Below are positions 1 through 9,310 of a stretch of 64,000 bases of DNA, piece after piece. The translations under genes and the position numbers were made by a program. The stretch spans positions 500,024 through 564,023 of the forward strand of contig NCJL01000002.1 in NCBI GenBank assembly GCA_002278935.1, read 5' to 3'. Position 1 is the first letter of the stretch; the number at the start of each line of letters is the position of its first letter. Source of the stretch: Gallionellales bacterium 39-52-133. GTDB taxonomy: Bacteria > Pseudomonadota > Gammaproteobacteria > Burkholderiales > Gallionellaceae. The notes below the pieces were generated by a model. The model ran no database searches. It was not told the origin of the DNA and was given only the letters and a program-made list of their open reading frames with translations.

Positions 1-2
1 AT

Positions 3-761
3 GTGGCGGGCATGTTTGCGTGGCTTCCGTATGACCCGCAGCAGATCAACATGGATGCGATGATGGCGCCGCCGCTGAGCGAGGGCTATTTGCTGGGCAG
101 CGACTTCATGGGGCGCGATATTCTGTCGCGCCTGATTATGGGGATACAGGCATATTTTCTGCCGGGGCTGCTGGCAGTCTCGATCTCCCTGAGCGGCGGT
201 GTGGTGCTGGGCATTCTGTCCGGCTATCGCGGAGGCAGGGTTGAAACTATCATCACTTACTTCACCAATCTGGTGGATTCTTTTCCCCGCCTGGTGTTGA
301 TCCTGCTGGTGGTCGCCGCGTTCAAGCCGGACATCTACTATATTATGGTGGTGATGGGTATTACCGGCATTCCTACCGTGGCAACAGCCATTGCCAACAA
401 GATACGTTTCCTTGCACAGAAAAATTTTATCGAGGCAGCCATTGCGCTGGGGTTGCGTACACGAGTGATTATTGTGAAACACATCCTGTGGTACAACTGC
501 CGTGCGCTGCTGATTATTCACGCAACCATCGGCATGGGCGAAGCCATCCTGCTGGAAACCAGTCTGAGTTATCTCGGTTTCGGCGTGCAGGAGCCGGTGT
601 CTTCGTGGGGGAATATGGTGCAGTCGGGAGCCAATTATTTTCTGCAGGGAAATTTCTGGCCTTCCACCGCGCCCGCACTGGCGATTATGTTCACCATACT
701 CGGATTCAATCTGCTCGGTGACGGTCTGAATAATATTCTCGAAGACAGGCGGGAAAAATGA
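3..761 (+). CDS. Peptide ABC transporter permease (DppC/OppC family), 5' partial
   Basis: Inner-membrane permease subunit of a dipeptide/oligopeptide-type ABC importer. The frame is open to the left window edge, so the N-terminus and the usual first membrane segment are missing. The 252 visible residues hold several hydrophobic segments and the EAA loop that contacts the ATPase (EAAIALGL, about residues 144-151). The stop overlaps the ATG of the next ATPase gene (ATGA), which indicates translational coupling. The binding protein and partner permease would lie upstream, outside the window. The substrate cannot be told from sequence. Confidence 0.9.
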   Translation: MAGMFAWLPYDPQQINMDAMMAPPLSEGYLLGSDFMGRDILSRLIMGIQAYFLPGLLAVSISLSGGVVLGILSGYRGGRVETIITYFTNLVDSFPRLVLILLVVAAFKPDIYYIMVVMGITGIPTVATAIANKIRFLAQKNFIEAAIALGLRTRVIIVKHILWYNCRALLIIHATIGMGEAILLETSLSYLGFGVQEPVSSWGNMVQSGANYFLQGNFWPSTAPALAIMFTILGFNLLGDGLNNILEDRREK

Positions 762-1855
762 CGCAGCCGCTGCTGAAAATCGAGAATCTGCAAACCTATT
801 TTTATGCGCGCAGCAAGCACTCCTTTGTGCGTGCTGTGGACGGTGTTTCGCTTGAGGTGGGACAGCGCGAAACAGTGGGCGTGGTCGGAGAGTCGGGAAG
901 CGGCAAGAGCATCACCGCGATGTCGATTATGGGCCTGATTGGCGCGGGGCCGGGTGTCATCAGTGGCAGTATTCATTTCGCCGGCACAAGGGTGCGGCAA
1001 AACTTGCTCGATGGGCTGGACAAATATGTCAGGATCACTGAAAAAAATAACCGCGTAATGGCGGTCAGCAAAGACGAATCCGGCTGGCAAAAACACAGTG
1101 AAAAGCTGATGAAAAATCTGCGCGGCAAGGAAATTGCGATGATTTTTCAGAACCCGCGCGCATCGCTTAATCCCTATATCACCGTCGGCGAGCAGATTAC
1201 CGAGGCCGTACGTTTGCACACCGAAAACAAGTCAGTCAAGGAAGCACGCGAGCGCGCCATCTACTGGCTGGAGCAGGTCAAGATAGACTCGCCGCGCTTG
1301 CGCTTCAATGCTTACCCATCTGATATGTCGGGTGGCATGTGCCAGCGCGCGATGATCGCGATGGCACTATCCTCCGAGCCAGCGTTGCTGATTGCAGACG
1401 AGCCAACGACCGGACTTGATGCAACCATCCAGTCGAAGATAGTCGGATTGCTGGAAGAGCTGAAATACGAGACCGGTATTTCTACCCTGCTGATCAGCCA
1501 CGATATCAGCGTCATCTCGCGTCTGGCAGACCGTGTCGCGGTGATGTATGGCGGCGCGGTAGTGGAATATGGCCCTGCGAAGTCAGTACTTGGTATGGGG
1601 CAGCCCACCAAGCATCCTTATACTGCCGCGTTGCTGGCCTCGGTGCCGAGCGAGCAGAAAATTCGCGACAAGGCCAATCTGCAGACAATAGAGGGCGATG
1701 TGCTGGATACGATTAATGTGCCCGCGGGCTGCCGGTTCTATGCGCGCTGTAACCGGGTTACGCCGGAGATCAGGGAGAAATGCGCCACACTTCATCCTGG
1801 GCTGAAAGAAGTTTCCCCCGGCCATCAAATGCGCTGCTGGCTTCATTGCAGTTAA
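758..1855 (+). CDS. Peptide ABC transporter ATP-binding protein (DppD/OppD type)
   Basis: First of two cytoplasmic ATPases that energise the peptide importer. Visible motifs are Walker A GESGSGKS (44-51), Q-loop Gln131, signature SGGM (191-194) and Walker B LLIADEP (210-216). The C-terminal oligopeptide_HPY region has the Cys-containing stretch typical of Dpp/Opp ATPases. An insert of about 45 residues (roughly 74-120, rich in Lys/Glu) between Walker A and the Q-loop is longer than in E. coli DppD and resembles the form seen in several proteobacterial ATPases. It is coupled to the permease by a 4-base overlap and followed after 17 bases by the second ATPase. Confidence 0.93.
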   Translation: MTQPLLKIENLQTYFYARSKHSFVRAVDGVSLEVGQRETVGVVGESGSGKSITAMSIMGLIGAGPGVISGSIHFAGTRVRQNLLDGLDKYVRITEKNNRVMAVSKDESGWQKHSEKLMKNLRGKEIAMIFQNPRASLNPYITVGEQITEAVRLHTENKSVKEARERAIYWLEQVKIDSPRLRFNAYPSDMSGGMCQRAMIAMALSSEPALLIADEPTTGLDATIQSKIVGLLEELKYETGISTLLISHDISVISRLADRVAVMYGGAVVEYGPAKSVLGMGQPTKHPYTAALLASVPSEQKIRDKANLQTIEGDVLDTINVPAGCRFYARCNRVTPEIREKCATLHPGLKEVSPGHQMRCWLHCS

Positions 1856-1872
1856 GGATACCAAGGCAAGCC

Positions 1873-2889
1873 ATGTCCAGAACAATACTTGAAGTCAAAC
1901 AACTCAGTAAATATTTTCATCGCAATCGTGGCATTTTTTCGGCCCTGAACCGCCGTTCGGATGCCATTCCTGCAGTCGACAACGTGAGTTTCTATCTGCG
2001 CGAAAATGAAACCATGGGGCTGGTTGGTGAGTCGGGTTGCGGCAAAACCACCGTGGGCCGGACTATCCTGCGCCTGACCAGGCCTACTTCAGGCAGCATC
2101 ATTTTCGATGGCCGCGACATCACACGATTGTCGGATAGCGAACTGCGCCCGCTGCGCAAAGACATGCAATTTATTTTTCAGGATCTGGATGCAGGCCTCA
2201 ATCCCAAGATGCGAGTGCAGGATATTTTGCGCGAAGCCGTGTCGGTGTTTGAGCGTCTAAGCGATGCTGAGGCGGCTGTTAAGTCGCGCATGCTGCTGGA
2301 CCAGGTCAATTTGAAATACAGCAAGCTTTCCAGCTACCCATCGGAGCTGTCGGGCGGCGAAAAGCGCCGCGTGGGCATCGCAAGGGTGTTGGCGGTAGGT
2401 GCAAAAATGATCGTCGCGGATGAGCCTACCAGCGCACTCGACGTGTCGATACAGGCGCAGGTGGTTAACCTGCTGCGCGATCTGCAAAAACAACTGGGCT
2501 TGTCCTACCTGTTCATTTCACACGATCTGCAGGTGGTAGAGCTGATGAGTCACAAGGTGGCCGTCATGTACCTCGGTCGCATAGTGGAAATGGGGCTGAC
2601 TGAGCGAATTGCAGGTGCAGCCCGGCATCCCTATACCTATATTTTGTGGTCGTCCCTGGTTGACAAGCACAACCTTGAGGCCGTACAGACGGGGAAAGTT
2701 GACCGTCGCGCTGCATGGGGTGTGTTCGACTTTGAGCGCCCCGCCAGCGGTTGCCGTTTTGCACCGCGCTGCCCGGTGTATGAGCGGCGCGGGCGTCCTG
2801 CTGAGTGTACTGACCCTGCCAATGAGCCGCAGCTGCGCGATGTGGGCGGCGGGCACCAGGTGGCGTGTCACTTTCCGTTGGGAAGCTGA
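1873..2889 (+). CDS. Peptide ABC transporter ATP-binding protein (DppF/OppF type)
   Basis: Second ATPase of the importer, 338 aa. Walker A GESGCGKT (52-59), signature LSGGEKRR (159-166), Walker B MIVADEP (179-185) and the switch His in SHD (217-219) are all present. I place the start at the ATG at 1873 (MSRTILEV), because the longer open frame from 1780 would run back into the preceding ATPase gene. The C-terminal segment with two CRF/CPVY cysteines is the usual oligopeptide_HPY extension. Both ATPases look intact, so the heterodimer should be functional. Confidence 0.93.
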   Translation: MSRTILEVKQLSKYFHRNRGIFSALNRRSDAIPAVDNVSFYLRENETMGLVGESGCGKTTVGRTILRLTRPTSGSIIFDGRDITRLSDSELRPLRKDMQFIFQDLDAGLNPKMRVQDILREAVSVFERLSDAEAAVKSRMLLDQVNLKYSKLSSYPSELSGGEKRRVGIARVLAVGAKMIVADEPTSALDVSIQAQVVNLLRDLQKQLGLSYLFISHDLQVVELMSHKVAVMYLGRIVEMGLTERIAGAARHPYTYILWSSLVDKHNLEAVQTGKVDRRAAWGVFDFERPASGCRFAPRCPVYERRGRPAECTDPANEPQLRDVGGGHQVACHFPLGS

Positions 2890-2900
2890 GCAGGCGCGCA

Positions 2901-3113
2901 ATGAACGCCGAACATCTGCAGCTTCTGCTTGTCCGCGAAATGCCATTTGGCAAATACAAGGGCCGCGTGATTGCCGATTTGCCCGGGGATTATCTGAACT
3001 GGTTTGCACGCAAGGGCTTTCCGCCTGGTGAAATCGGCAGGTTGCTGGCCCTGATGCAGGAGCTGGATCACAATGGCCTCTCCTCCCTGTTGGAGCCTCT
3101 GCGCAAGCGTTAA
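2901..3113 (+). CDS. Small DUF3820-like protein
   Basis: A 70-aa protein with the pattern MPFGKYKG...LPGDYLNWF...FPPGEIGRLL, which I recognise as the DUF3820 family, sometimes labelled a putative quorum-sensing-regulated virulence factor. Function is not established. The start is the ATG at 2901, 12 bases after the ATPase stop. The small gap suggests co-transcription with the importer, which need not imply a shared role. There is no signal peptide or membrane segment. Confidence 0.75.
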   Translation: MNAEHLQLLLVREMPFGKYKGRVIADLPGDYLNWFARKGFPPGEIGRLLALMQELDHNGLSSLLEPLRKR

Positions 3114-3351
3114 TCACCGCTCGCTGCACTGTTAACGCGCTTTAATCGCTGTGTCACTCTCTGCAACACTCCCTTCCCCGCATGACCTGCGCTTAATACT
3201 CTGCCATAGATATTGGTTTGCATCATCCGCAGCAGGTGTCATAAATCGTTAAAACCCCTGTCACACATACTCATTAACCTGCAAAGCTGGTTTACCCCGT
3301 AGCTTCCCATAATAAAAATAATTACAACCTAAATTATCGATAGAGGAATAA
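3114..3351. other. Intergenic leader upstream of phosphoesterase
   Basis: A 238-bp gap with no credible coding sequence. It holds the possible Pho box described separately and an AT-rich stretch (about 3308-3345) just before the phosphoesterase start. A GAGG ribosome-binding site lies at about 3342-3345, seven bases from the ATG. Confidence 0.5.
3236..3264 (+). promoter_or_regulatory. Possible Pho box
   Basis: GTGTCAT (3236-3242) and CTGTCAC (3258-3264) are exactly 22 bp apart, that is two 11-bp PhoB repeat units. The half-site expected in between (3247-3253, CGTTAAA) is weak. The known PhoB consensus repeats CTGTCAT every 11 bp. The site stands about 90 bp before a secreted phosphoesterase gene, which fits phosphate control, but with a poor middle half-site this remains a prediction. 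Confidence 0.4.
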
Positions 3352-5508
3352 ATGAAAGCTAACAATCAGTTTTTTCAAGGGGGGATGGCATATGCATCCA
3401 TTGCCCTTTTACTCGTTTCATTTGCTCACGGCTCCGCATTTGCTGCTGCAGTAACGCGCGGTCCCTATTTGCAGATGGCCACACCAAACAGCATCGTCGT
3501 GCGCTGGCGCACGGATACTGCAACTAACAGCCGTGTTCAGTTTGGCACCTCGCAGACGCAGTTGACCAGCACTGTCAACGATACCGCTGTGGGAACGGAG
3601 CACGTGGTTAAACTGACCGGTCTCAATGCTGAAACGCAGTATTACTACAACGTTGGCAGCAGTACGACTGTGTTGACCGGCGGCGATGCAAACACCTACT
3701 TTAAAACCGGCCCTGTTACCGGCTCTGTCAGACCATCACGCATCTGGGTGATCGGTGATGCGGGTACCGGCACTTCCAGTCAGACGGCGGTGTACAACGC
3801 CTATCTTAATCACACCGGCAGCACTTATACCAACCTGTGGCTGATGCTGGGTGACAACGTTTACGACAGCGGTACAGATGCAGAATTTCAGGCAAAGATG
3901 TTCAACATGTATCCAGCCCTGATGCGCAAGACTGTCTTCTGGTCCACGCTGGGCAATCATGATGCCGTCTCGGCGGATTCTGCCACGCAGTCCGGCCCTT
4001 ATTATGACATCCACACCTTCCCGAAAAATGCCGAGGCTGGCGGTGTTGCTTCCGGTACTGAGGCTTATTACTCGTTCAACTATGCAAATATCCATTTCAT
4101 CGTTCTTGATTCCCAGGAGACCTCGCGTTCTTCCACGGGTGCGATGATGAACTGGATGAAGTCTGATCTGCAGAGCACAACTGCTGACTGGGTTATTGCC
4201 TTCTGGCACCATCCTCCTTACTCCAAGGGCTCGCACGATTCCGATACTGATGCCAATATGAAAGAGATGCGCCAGGTATTCCTTCCTGTACTGGAGAGCT
4301 ATGGCGTGGATCTGGTGCTGAGCGGTCACAGTCATTCCTATGAGCGTTCAAAATTCCTTAATGGCCACTATGGAACTTCCGGAACATTGACCAGTGCCAA
4401 TATCATAGATGGTAACAGTGGACGTGTTGATGTCAGTGGCGCATACACCAAGACTGCAGTAGGCGTTGACAATGCAGGTGTAGTCTATTCCGTGGTGGGT
4501 GCCTCAGGAAAAATCAGCGGCGGAAGTCTGAATCACCCTGCCATGTACCTGTCATTGAACGAGCTTGGTTCCATGGTGCTTGATGTGGATGGCTTGACGC
4601 TGAATGCAAAATACATAGGCAGCACCGGCACCGTGCGTGATTACTTCACCATCACCAAGGGTACATCGAATACACCTCCGCCAACAATTCCCACGGCTCC
4701 TTCCAATCTGGTCGCAACGGCTCTGACCTATAACAGTATCCGTACCAACTGGACTGACACTGCCGGCGACGAAACAGGATTTGAGCTGGAGCGTTCACAG
4801 GATTCCATCAACTGGACTCGTGTGGCTACACCGGGTGCAAACGTTGTGACATACACCGATAGCAGTCTTGTCGGCAGCACAACTTATTACTACCGTGTGC
4901 GTGCAGTGAATGCTGCGGGTGGATCTGCCTACTCTAACGTGGTCAATGCAACAACGCCTGCTGGCACTGCTCCGATTACGAAGAATATGCGCGAAGGTGA
5001 AAATTCTTATACCGGAAACATCGACAGCCATGTGTCCAGCACCAAATCCACGACCAACTACGGAACTGCAACTACGCTCCTCGCCGATGGTTCTGATACT
5101 ACCTATGGTCGTGTCATGTCGGTATTCAGATGGGATGTCAGCTCTATTCCGTCAACTGCATCCGTTGACTCTGTGAAGTTGACTTTGCAGGTGGTTAACA
5201 AAAGTGCCGGCACCTACAAACTCTTCCCGCTAAATGCGGGCTGGAGCGAAGCGAGCGTAACGTATAGCAGCCTGAACCCGCTGAGCAATATTGGCGCCGA
5301 GATTGGCTCCTTTATTCCAAGCGCTACCGGCTCCAAACAGATTACGCTGAATGCGGCAGGCATTGCACTGGTCAAGGGCTGGATAAATGGTTCAGTTGCA
5401 AATAATGGCTTTATCATCATTGATGCTTCAACCGATGGGCTGGACATGTCTTCGTCTGAGCATGCAACGATAAGTCAGCGGCCTATGCTATCTGTAACCT
5501 ACCAGTAA
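3352..5508 (+). CDS. Secreted purple-acid-phosphatase-like metallophosphoesterase with FN3 and DNRLRE-type domains
   Basis: A 718-aa exported phosphoesterase. Order of parts: signal peptide (1-31, cleavage after AFA/AA), purple acid phosphatase N-terminal beta domain (about 35-122), calcineurin-like catalytic domain (130-440), fibronectin type III domain (about 445-535), C-terminal DNRLRE/CBM-like beta domain (about 545-715). Metal-binding motifs are complete: GDAG with Asp136, GDN (167-169), GNHD (201-204), the HH pair (286-287) and GHSHSYER (325-332). It probably releases phosphate from organic phosphates outside the cytoplasm. It is followed by a strong terminator, so it is monocistronic. 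The exact substrate and release from the cell are unknown. Confidence 0.88.
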   Translation: MKANNQFFQGGMAYASIALLLVSFAHGSAFAAAVTRGPYLQMATPNSIVVRWRTDTATNSRVQFGTSQTQLTSTVNDTAVGTEHVVKLTGLNAETQYYYNVGSSTTVLTGGDANTYFKTGPVTGSVRPSRIWVIGDAGTGTSSQTAVYNAYLNHTGSTYTNLWLMLGDNVYDSGTDAEFQAKMFNMYPALMRKTVFWSTLGNHDAVSADSATQSGPYYDIHTFPKNAEAGGVASGTEAYYSFNYANIHFIVLDSQETSRSSTGAMMNWMKSDLQSTTADWVIAFWHHPPYSKGSHDSDTDANMKEMRQVFLPVLESYGVDLVLSGHSHSYERSKFLNGHYGTSGTLTSANIIDGNSGRVDVSGAYTKTAVGVDNAGVVYSVVGASGKISGGSLNHPAMYLSLNELGSMVLDVDGLTLNAKYIGSTGTVRDYFTITKGTSNTPPPTIPTAPSNLVATALTYNSIRTNWTDTAGDETGFELERSQDSINWTRVATPGANVVTYTDSSLVGSTTYYYRVRAVNAAGGSAYSNVVNATTPAGTAPITKNMREGENSYTGNIDSHVSSTKSTTNYGTATTLLADGSDTTYGRVMSVFRWDVSSIPSTASVDSVKLTLQVVNKSAGTYKLFPLNAGWSEASVTYSSLNPLSNIGAEIGSFIPSATGSKQITLNAAGIALVKGWINGSVANNGFIIIDASTDGLDMSSSEHATISQRPMLSVTYQ

Positions 5509-5527
5509 ATTTATAGGGTGAACCTGA

Positions 5528-5558
5528 ACGGGCCGTGGGATTCACGGCCCGTTTTTTT
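5528..5558 (+). terminator. Rho-independent terminator of the phosphoesterase gene
   Basis: A perfect 10-bp GC-rich stem (ACGGGCCGTG at 5528-5537 with its complement at 5543-5552), a 5-base loop and a run of T. It lies 20 bp after the stop codon at 5508. Confidence 0.9.
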
Positions 5559-5588
5559 ATAAATTGTTTAATTATCCGGAGCAAAATC

Positions 5589-6476
5589 ATGATACGACTC
5601 TTATTCCTGATCCTGTTATTCAGCCTTCCCCTGTCCGCTTGGTCCCATGGTGATTTACATGATCAAATCGACAAAATCAGCCAGCATATTCATAGTGGAA
5701 AGCCAGAAGCCGCGCTTTATTTAAAGCGCGGGCAACTCTACCTGCAGCATGGAAACTATCCTGATGCCATCGTCGATCTGGGAAAGTCCATGGAACTGGA
5801 TCCGAAACTAAAAGTTGCGCATTATCATCTTGCCCAGGCATATTTGGCCGAGGGAAGTAGCGATACTGCCGAACAACATATAAAGCTTTTCCTGAAGTCA
5901 CTCGGCCCTGATACATATGGCGGTTTAAGCCGAGGATATGGCCTGCTGGGAAAAATCCACCAGAAAAAAAATGAACATATGGAGGCTGTTCAGGCTTTTG
6001 AAAAGAGCCTGAAGAACAACACCCTGCCGGCTCCGGTCGATTATCTTCAAATTGCCAGGTCGTATGTGAAATCGGGTCAACAATATCAGCAAAAAGCCAT
6101 AGATATACTCGATCAGGGCATCGTACGATTGGGCCCTGTCGTGACCTTGCAGGAAGAGGCAATAGAGCTTGAATTACTCTTGGGCAATTATGATGCGGCC
6201 CTTGGCAGGGTAGAAACTCTGCGCAGCCAGGGCATAAGTGATGCAAATATTTTCTTCAAACAGGCTTCAGTCATGTCAAAGGCCGGTCGATTTGAAGAGG
6301 CACAAGGCTGTTACAAAAAGGCACTTGCAGAAATTGAACGCCTGCCCGCATACAAGCAACAATCAAGAGTAATCGTGAAGCTGCGTCATTCTATTGAGGA
6401 CGACATGTCAAAACTGGAAGATAAAAATGAATCTACCGGTAAGGCAATGACCAATTCAAGCAGCAGCAGGAGTTAA
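5589..6476 (+). CDS. Periplasmic TPR protein
   Basis: A 295-aa protein with a signal peptide (MIRLLFLILLFSLPLSAWSH) and tandem tetratricopeptide-like helices. Helical pairs are seen at about residues 35-110, and further repeats run to about 270. The start at 5589 is chosen because it follows a CCGGA Shine-Dalgarno sequence and gives a proper signal peptide. It probably acts as a protein-protein adaptor in the periplasm. It follows the phosphoesterase but is separated from it by the terminator. No more specific function can be assigned. Confidence 0.75.
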   Translation: MIRLLFLILLFSLPLSAWSHGDLHDQIDKISQHIHSGKPEAALYLKRGQLYLQHGNYPDAIVDLGKSMELDPKLKVAHYHLAQAYLAEGSSDTAEQHIKLFLKSLGPDTYGGLSRGYGLLGKIHQKKNEHMEAVQAFEKSLKNNTLPAPVDYLQIARSYVKSGQQYQQKAIDILDQGIVRLGPVVTLQEEAIELELLLGNYDAALGRVETLRSQGISDANIFFKQASVMSKAGRFEEAQGCYKKALAEIERLPAYKQQSRVIVKLRHSIEDDMSKLEDKNESTGKAMTNSSSSRS

Positions 6477-6696
6477 ATTCAATAGGTGTCAGGTCAATAA
6501 AAAAACGCGGATTAAAATGAGCGGATGAAAAATAAATCAAGGCCGAGGAAAGCTGAATTCGCAGGAGCGTGCCCGTATGCATTTTGCAGCACGATGTATG
6601 CGGGCAGAAAGCATATTTTCCAAAAAAGCGACGCAAAGTGTGGCAAAAATGCAGAAGAGGGCCGGGCGCGCACAGCTCCAGCAGGGGTTGGCAATG
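6477..6696. other. Intergenic region with a hairpin
   Basis: A 220-bp gap between convergent genes. Short open frames exist on both strands but show no family features. An imperfect hairpin (6571-6581 with 6595-6605, 11 pairs including two G-T) is the only structure seen. There is no T-run, so it is not an obvious terminator. Confidence 0.4.
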
Positions 6697-7722
6697 TTAT
6701 ATTGGCCTGCTGATTTTAATCGCGTCAGCACATTCAGCAAGCAAATCCGTTCCGCGATAAATTAACCCGCTGTAAACCTGTACCAGCGCTGCGCCCGCCT
6801 GCATTTTTTCCATTGCATCCGCGCCTTTCAGTATGCCGCCCACGCCAATAATGGGCAGCGCGCCTTGCAGTGCGGCGGCGAGCTGGCGGATTACTTCAGT
6901 GGATTTTTCGCGTACCGGTGCGCCCGAGAGGCCGCCTGTTTCGCCATGCAGTGGCAGGTGCTCAACGCCCGCACGCGACAGCGTGGTGTTGGTGGCGATA
7001 ACACCGTCTATGCGGTGGCGCATCAGCAGCGCGGCAATCTGTTGTATCTGCTCGCTATCCAGATCGGGTGCAATCTTGAGTGCGAGCGGCACATATTTTC
7101 CGTGAAGCTCAGCCAGTTTTTCCTGTTCCACTTTCAGTTGCGACAGCAGCGCATCCAGCTCGTCGCCACCCTGTAGCTGGCGCAGATTTTTGGTGTTGGG
7201 CGAAGAAATATTGATGGCGACATAGCTGGCGTGGCTGTAAACCTTGCGCAGGCCAATTAAATAATCATCGGCTGCACGCTCGATCGGGGTGTCAAAATTC
7301 TTGCCGATGTTGATGCCCAGAACACCATGGTAGCGTGCATTTTTTACATTTTCCAGCAACGCATCCACCCCCAGATTGTTGAAGCCCATGCGGTTGATAA
7401 TGCCCTGCGCCTGGGGCAGACGAAACAGTCTCGGCTTGGGATTGCCAGGTTGCGGGCGCGGCGTGACGGTGCCGATTTCGATAAAGCCAAAGCCGAGTGC
7501 GCCCAGCGCGTCGATATAAGCGCCGTTTTTATCCAGCCCTGCGGCGAGACCGACAGGGTTGGGAAAATGGATACCCATCACGGTGCGGGGATCGGCAGCA
7601 GGCTGTTTGGCGATCAGCGGCAGCAGGCCCAGCATGTAGGCGGCTTGCAGCGCGTCGAGTGTGACATGATGCGCGGTTTCAGGATCGAGCGTGAAAAGCA
7701 GCGGGCGTAGCAGTGAATACAT
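6697..7722 (-). CDS. pyrD: Dihydroorotate dehydrogenase (quinone)
   Basis: Class 2 membrane-associated dihydroorotate dehydrogenase. It oxidises dihydroorotate to orotate with FMN and passes electrons to quinone in pyrimidine synthesis. The length of 341 aa is normal for class 2, including the N-terminal helical membrane-binding part ([18 protein letters not shown]). Visible motifs are [13 protein letters not shown] (about 55-67), the FMN/substrate stretch [12 protein letters not shown] with the class 2 catalytic Ser, and IGVGGI near the C-terminus. It is convergent with the TPR gene and stands alone. Confidence 0.96.
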   Translation of the reverse strand: MYSLLRPLLFTLDPETAHHVTLDALQAAYMLGLLPLIAKQPAADPRTVMGIHFPNPVGLAAGLDKNGAYIDALGALGFGFIEIGTVTPRPQPGNPKPRLFRLPQAQGIINRMGFNNLGVDALLENVKNARYHGVLGINIGKNFDTPIERAADDYLIGLRKVYSHASYVAINISSPNTKNLRQLQGGDELDALLSQLKVEQEKLAELHGKYVPLALKIAPDLDSEQIQQIAALLMRHRIDGVIATNTTLSRAGVEHLPLHGETGGLSGAPVREKSTEVIRQLAAALQGALPIIGVGGILKGADAMEKMQAGAALVQVYSGLIYRGTDLLAECADAIKISRPI

Positions 7723-7776
7723 GGGTGTGCTTTCTGTGGAGCAAATGGTAAGTGGGTGGCTGGAAGTAGAATATTT

Positions 7777-8511
7777 TTATGCTGTGTCATCCATGGCAAG
7801 CGTTTTCCACACGCCTTGCACCAGCCCCTGCAACGGTTTGAAATTGGCCTTGTATGCCATCTTGCGGCTTGCTTCTATCCAGTACCCCAAATAAAGGTAG
7901 GGCAGTTCCAGCTGGCGGCATAAATCAATCTGCCACAGCACATTGTAGGTGCCGAAGCTGGCGGTTTTGATGTCCGGATCAAAGAAGGTGTAAACCGAGG
8001 ACAGCCCGTCATCCAGCGCGTCGATGATGCTGATCATGCGCAGCACTCCGTCCTCGCGGAACTCCACCAGCATGGAGTCGACATGGCTTTGCAGCAGAAA
8101 TTTTTGGTACTGGTCGTGGCTGTCATTGTTCATGCCGCCATCGGGGTGGCGTGCTTTCTGGTAGCGCTGGTAAAGCTCGAAATATTCCGGCTTGTCCTCC
8201 AGCGGATGCAGGGTAATCACCGGATGATGATTTTTCCATACACGGCGTTGCGTGCGGCTGGGGGTAAAGGCATTTACATCGACGCGCACCGGCACGCAGG
8301 CGCTGCAGCCGTCACAGCGCGGCCGGTAAGTGAAGGTGCCGCTGCGGCGGAATCCCTGCCGTACCAGTTCTGAATAGATTGGGGTGGAGATTAAAAAGCT
8401 GGGTGTTGCAACCTGCGAGCGCGCGTCAAGTTCGGGCAGATAACTGCACGCGTAGGGCGCGGTTAAATAGAATTGCAGCGCCGATAAGGGAATGTCACGC
8501 AAATAGGTCAT
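7777..8511 (-). CDS. bpt: Aspartate/glutamate leucyltransferase (Bpt, ATE1-like)
   Basis: Transfers Leu from Leu-tRNA to N-terminal Asp/Glu of proteins, making N-degrons read by ClpS/ClpAP. The [12 protein letters not shown] cysteine cluster of the N-terminal ATE domain and the YLGYWI...[11 protein letters not shown] segment of the C-terminal acetyltransferase-like domain are visible. The ATG at 8511 (MTYLRDIP) matches the family start; a TTG at 8532 in frame is possible. The gene begins inside the 3' end of aat, so the two N-degron transferases are coupled. Confidence 0.93.
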   Translation of the reverse strand: MTYLRDIPLSALQFYLTAPYACSYLPELDARSQVATPSFLISTPIYSELVRQGFRRSGTFTYRPRCDGCSACVPVRVDVNAFTPSRTQRRVWKNHHPVITLHPLEDKPEYFELYQRYQKARHPDGGMNNDSHDQYQKFLLQSHVDSMLVEFREDGVLRMISIIDALDDGLSSVYTFFDPDIKTASFGTYNVLWQIDLCRQLELPYLYLGYWIEASRKMAYKANFKPLQGLVQGVWKTLAMDDTA

Positions 8512-9190
8512 GGTCGAAACGGAATGATTCAATATCCGGATAGTGTATCAATTCTTGCAGGCGCAGGATAAATTCTCTGCGCGAAATTTCCCGCGCGCCC
8601 ATTGAGGCGAGGTGTGGCGTATTCATCTGGCAGTCTATCATGCCAAATTCCCAGCGTTTTAGCTGGGCCGTCAGGTGGGCGAGGGCAATCTTGGACGCAT
8701 CTGTTTTGCGGCTGAACATGGACTCTCCGTAAAACATGCGCCCCAGGCTTACGCCATACAGCCCTCCCACCAGCTCACCTTCCATCCAGGTTTCCACCGA
8801 ATGGGCCAGGCCCACTTTATGCAGCCGCACATAAGCCGCGATAATTTCTTCCTGTATCCAGGTGCCGTCCTGGCCTTCACGCGGCAACGCGCAGGCGCGC
8901 ATGACCTGCTCAAAAGCGCTGTCCGTGCGAACCTCAAATTTACCCTTGTGCAGTGTTTTGCGCAAAGACTTCGATATTTTGAACTCCTCCGGAAACAGTA
9001 CCATGCGCGGGTCGGGGCTCCACCATAGTATGGGGTCGCCGGCGCTGAACCATGGAAAAATACCTTGCCGGTAGGCGTCCAGCAGTCGTTCGGGCATCAG
9101 GTCGCCACCAGCCGCGAGCAGGCCGTTAGGCTGGTGCAAGGCCTGGGTAACAGGTGGAAACGGCGTGTCGTGGTGCAATAATGAAATCAT
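8495..9190 (-). CDS. aat: Leucyl/phenylalanyl-tRNA-protein transferase
   Basis: Attaches Leu or Phe to N-terminal Lys/Arg of proteins for the N-end rule pathway, in the cytoplasm. At 231 aa it has the expected length. Recognisable stretches are [38 protein letters not shown] and [20 protein letters not shown]. Its stop overlaps the start region of bpt, and aat-bpt pairing is common in proteobacteria that have both enzymes. Confidence 0.96.
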   Translation of the reverse strand: MISLLHHDTPFPPVTQALHQPNGLLAAGGDLMPERLLDAYRQGIFPWFSAGDPILWWSPDPRMVLFPEEFKISKSLRKTLHKGKFEVRTDSAFEQVMRACALPREGQDGTWIQEEIIAAYVRLHKVGLAHSVETWMEGELVGGLYGVSLGRMFYGESMFSRKTDASKIALAHLTAQLKRWEFGMIDCQMNTPHLASMGAREISRREFILRLQELIHYPDIESFRFDHDLFA

Positions 9191-9310
9191 TAACTGGTTG
9201 AAGAAGATGAAAATTTTCGGGTGTTAGGCCTTATGTCATATAGCGAACATTAAATATTTGTGTTTATATAACAACAATATCAACTGGCATCAAGTGCACG
9301 GAGATTCGTT

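Noticed and set aside
6525..6765. Short open frames of about 60 codons between the TPR gene and pyrD
   Set aside because: Frames overlap on both strands, run into pyrD, have no family features and no clear ribosome-binding site.
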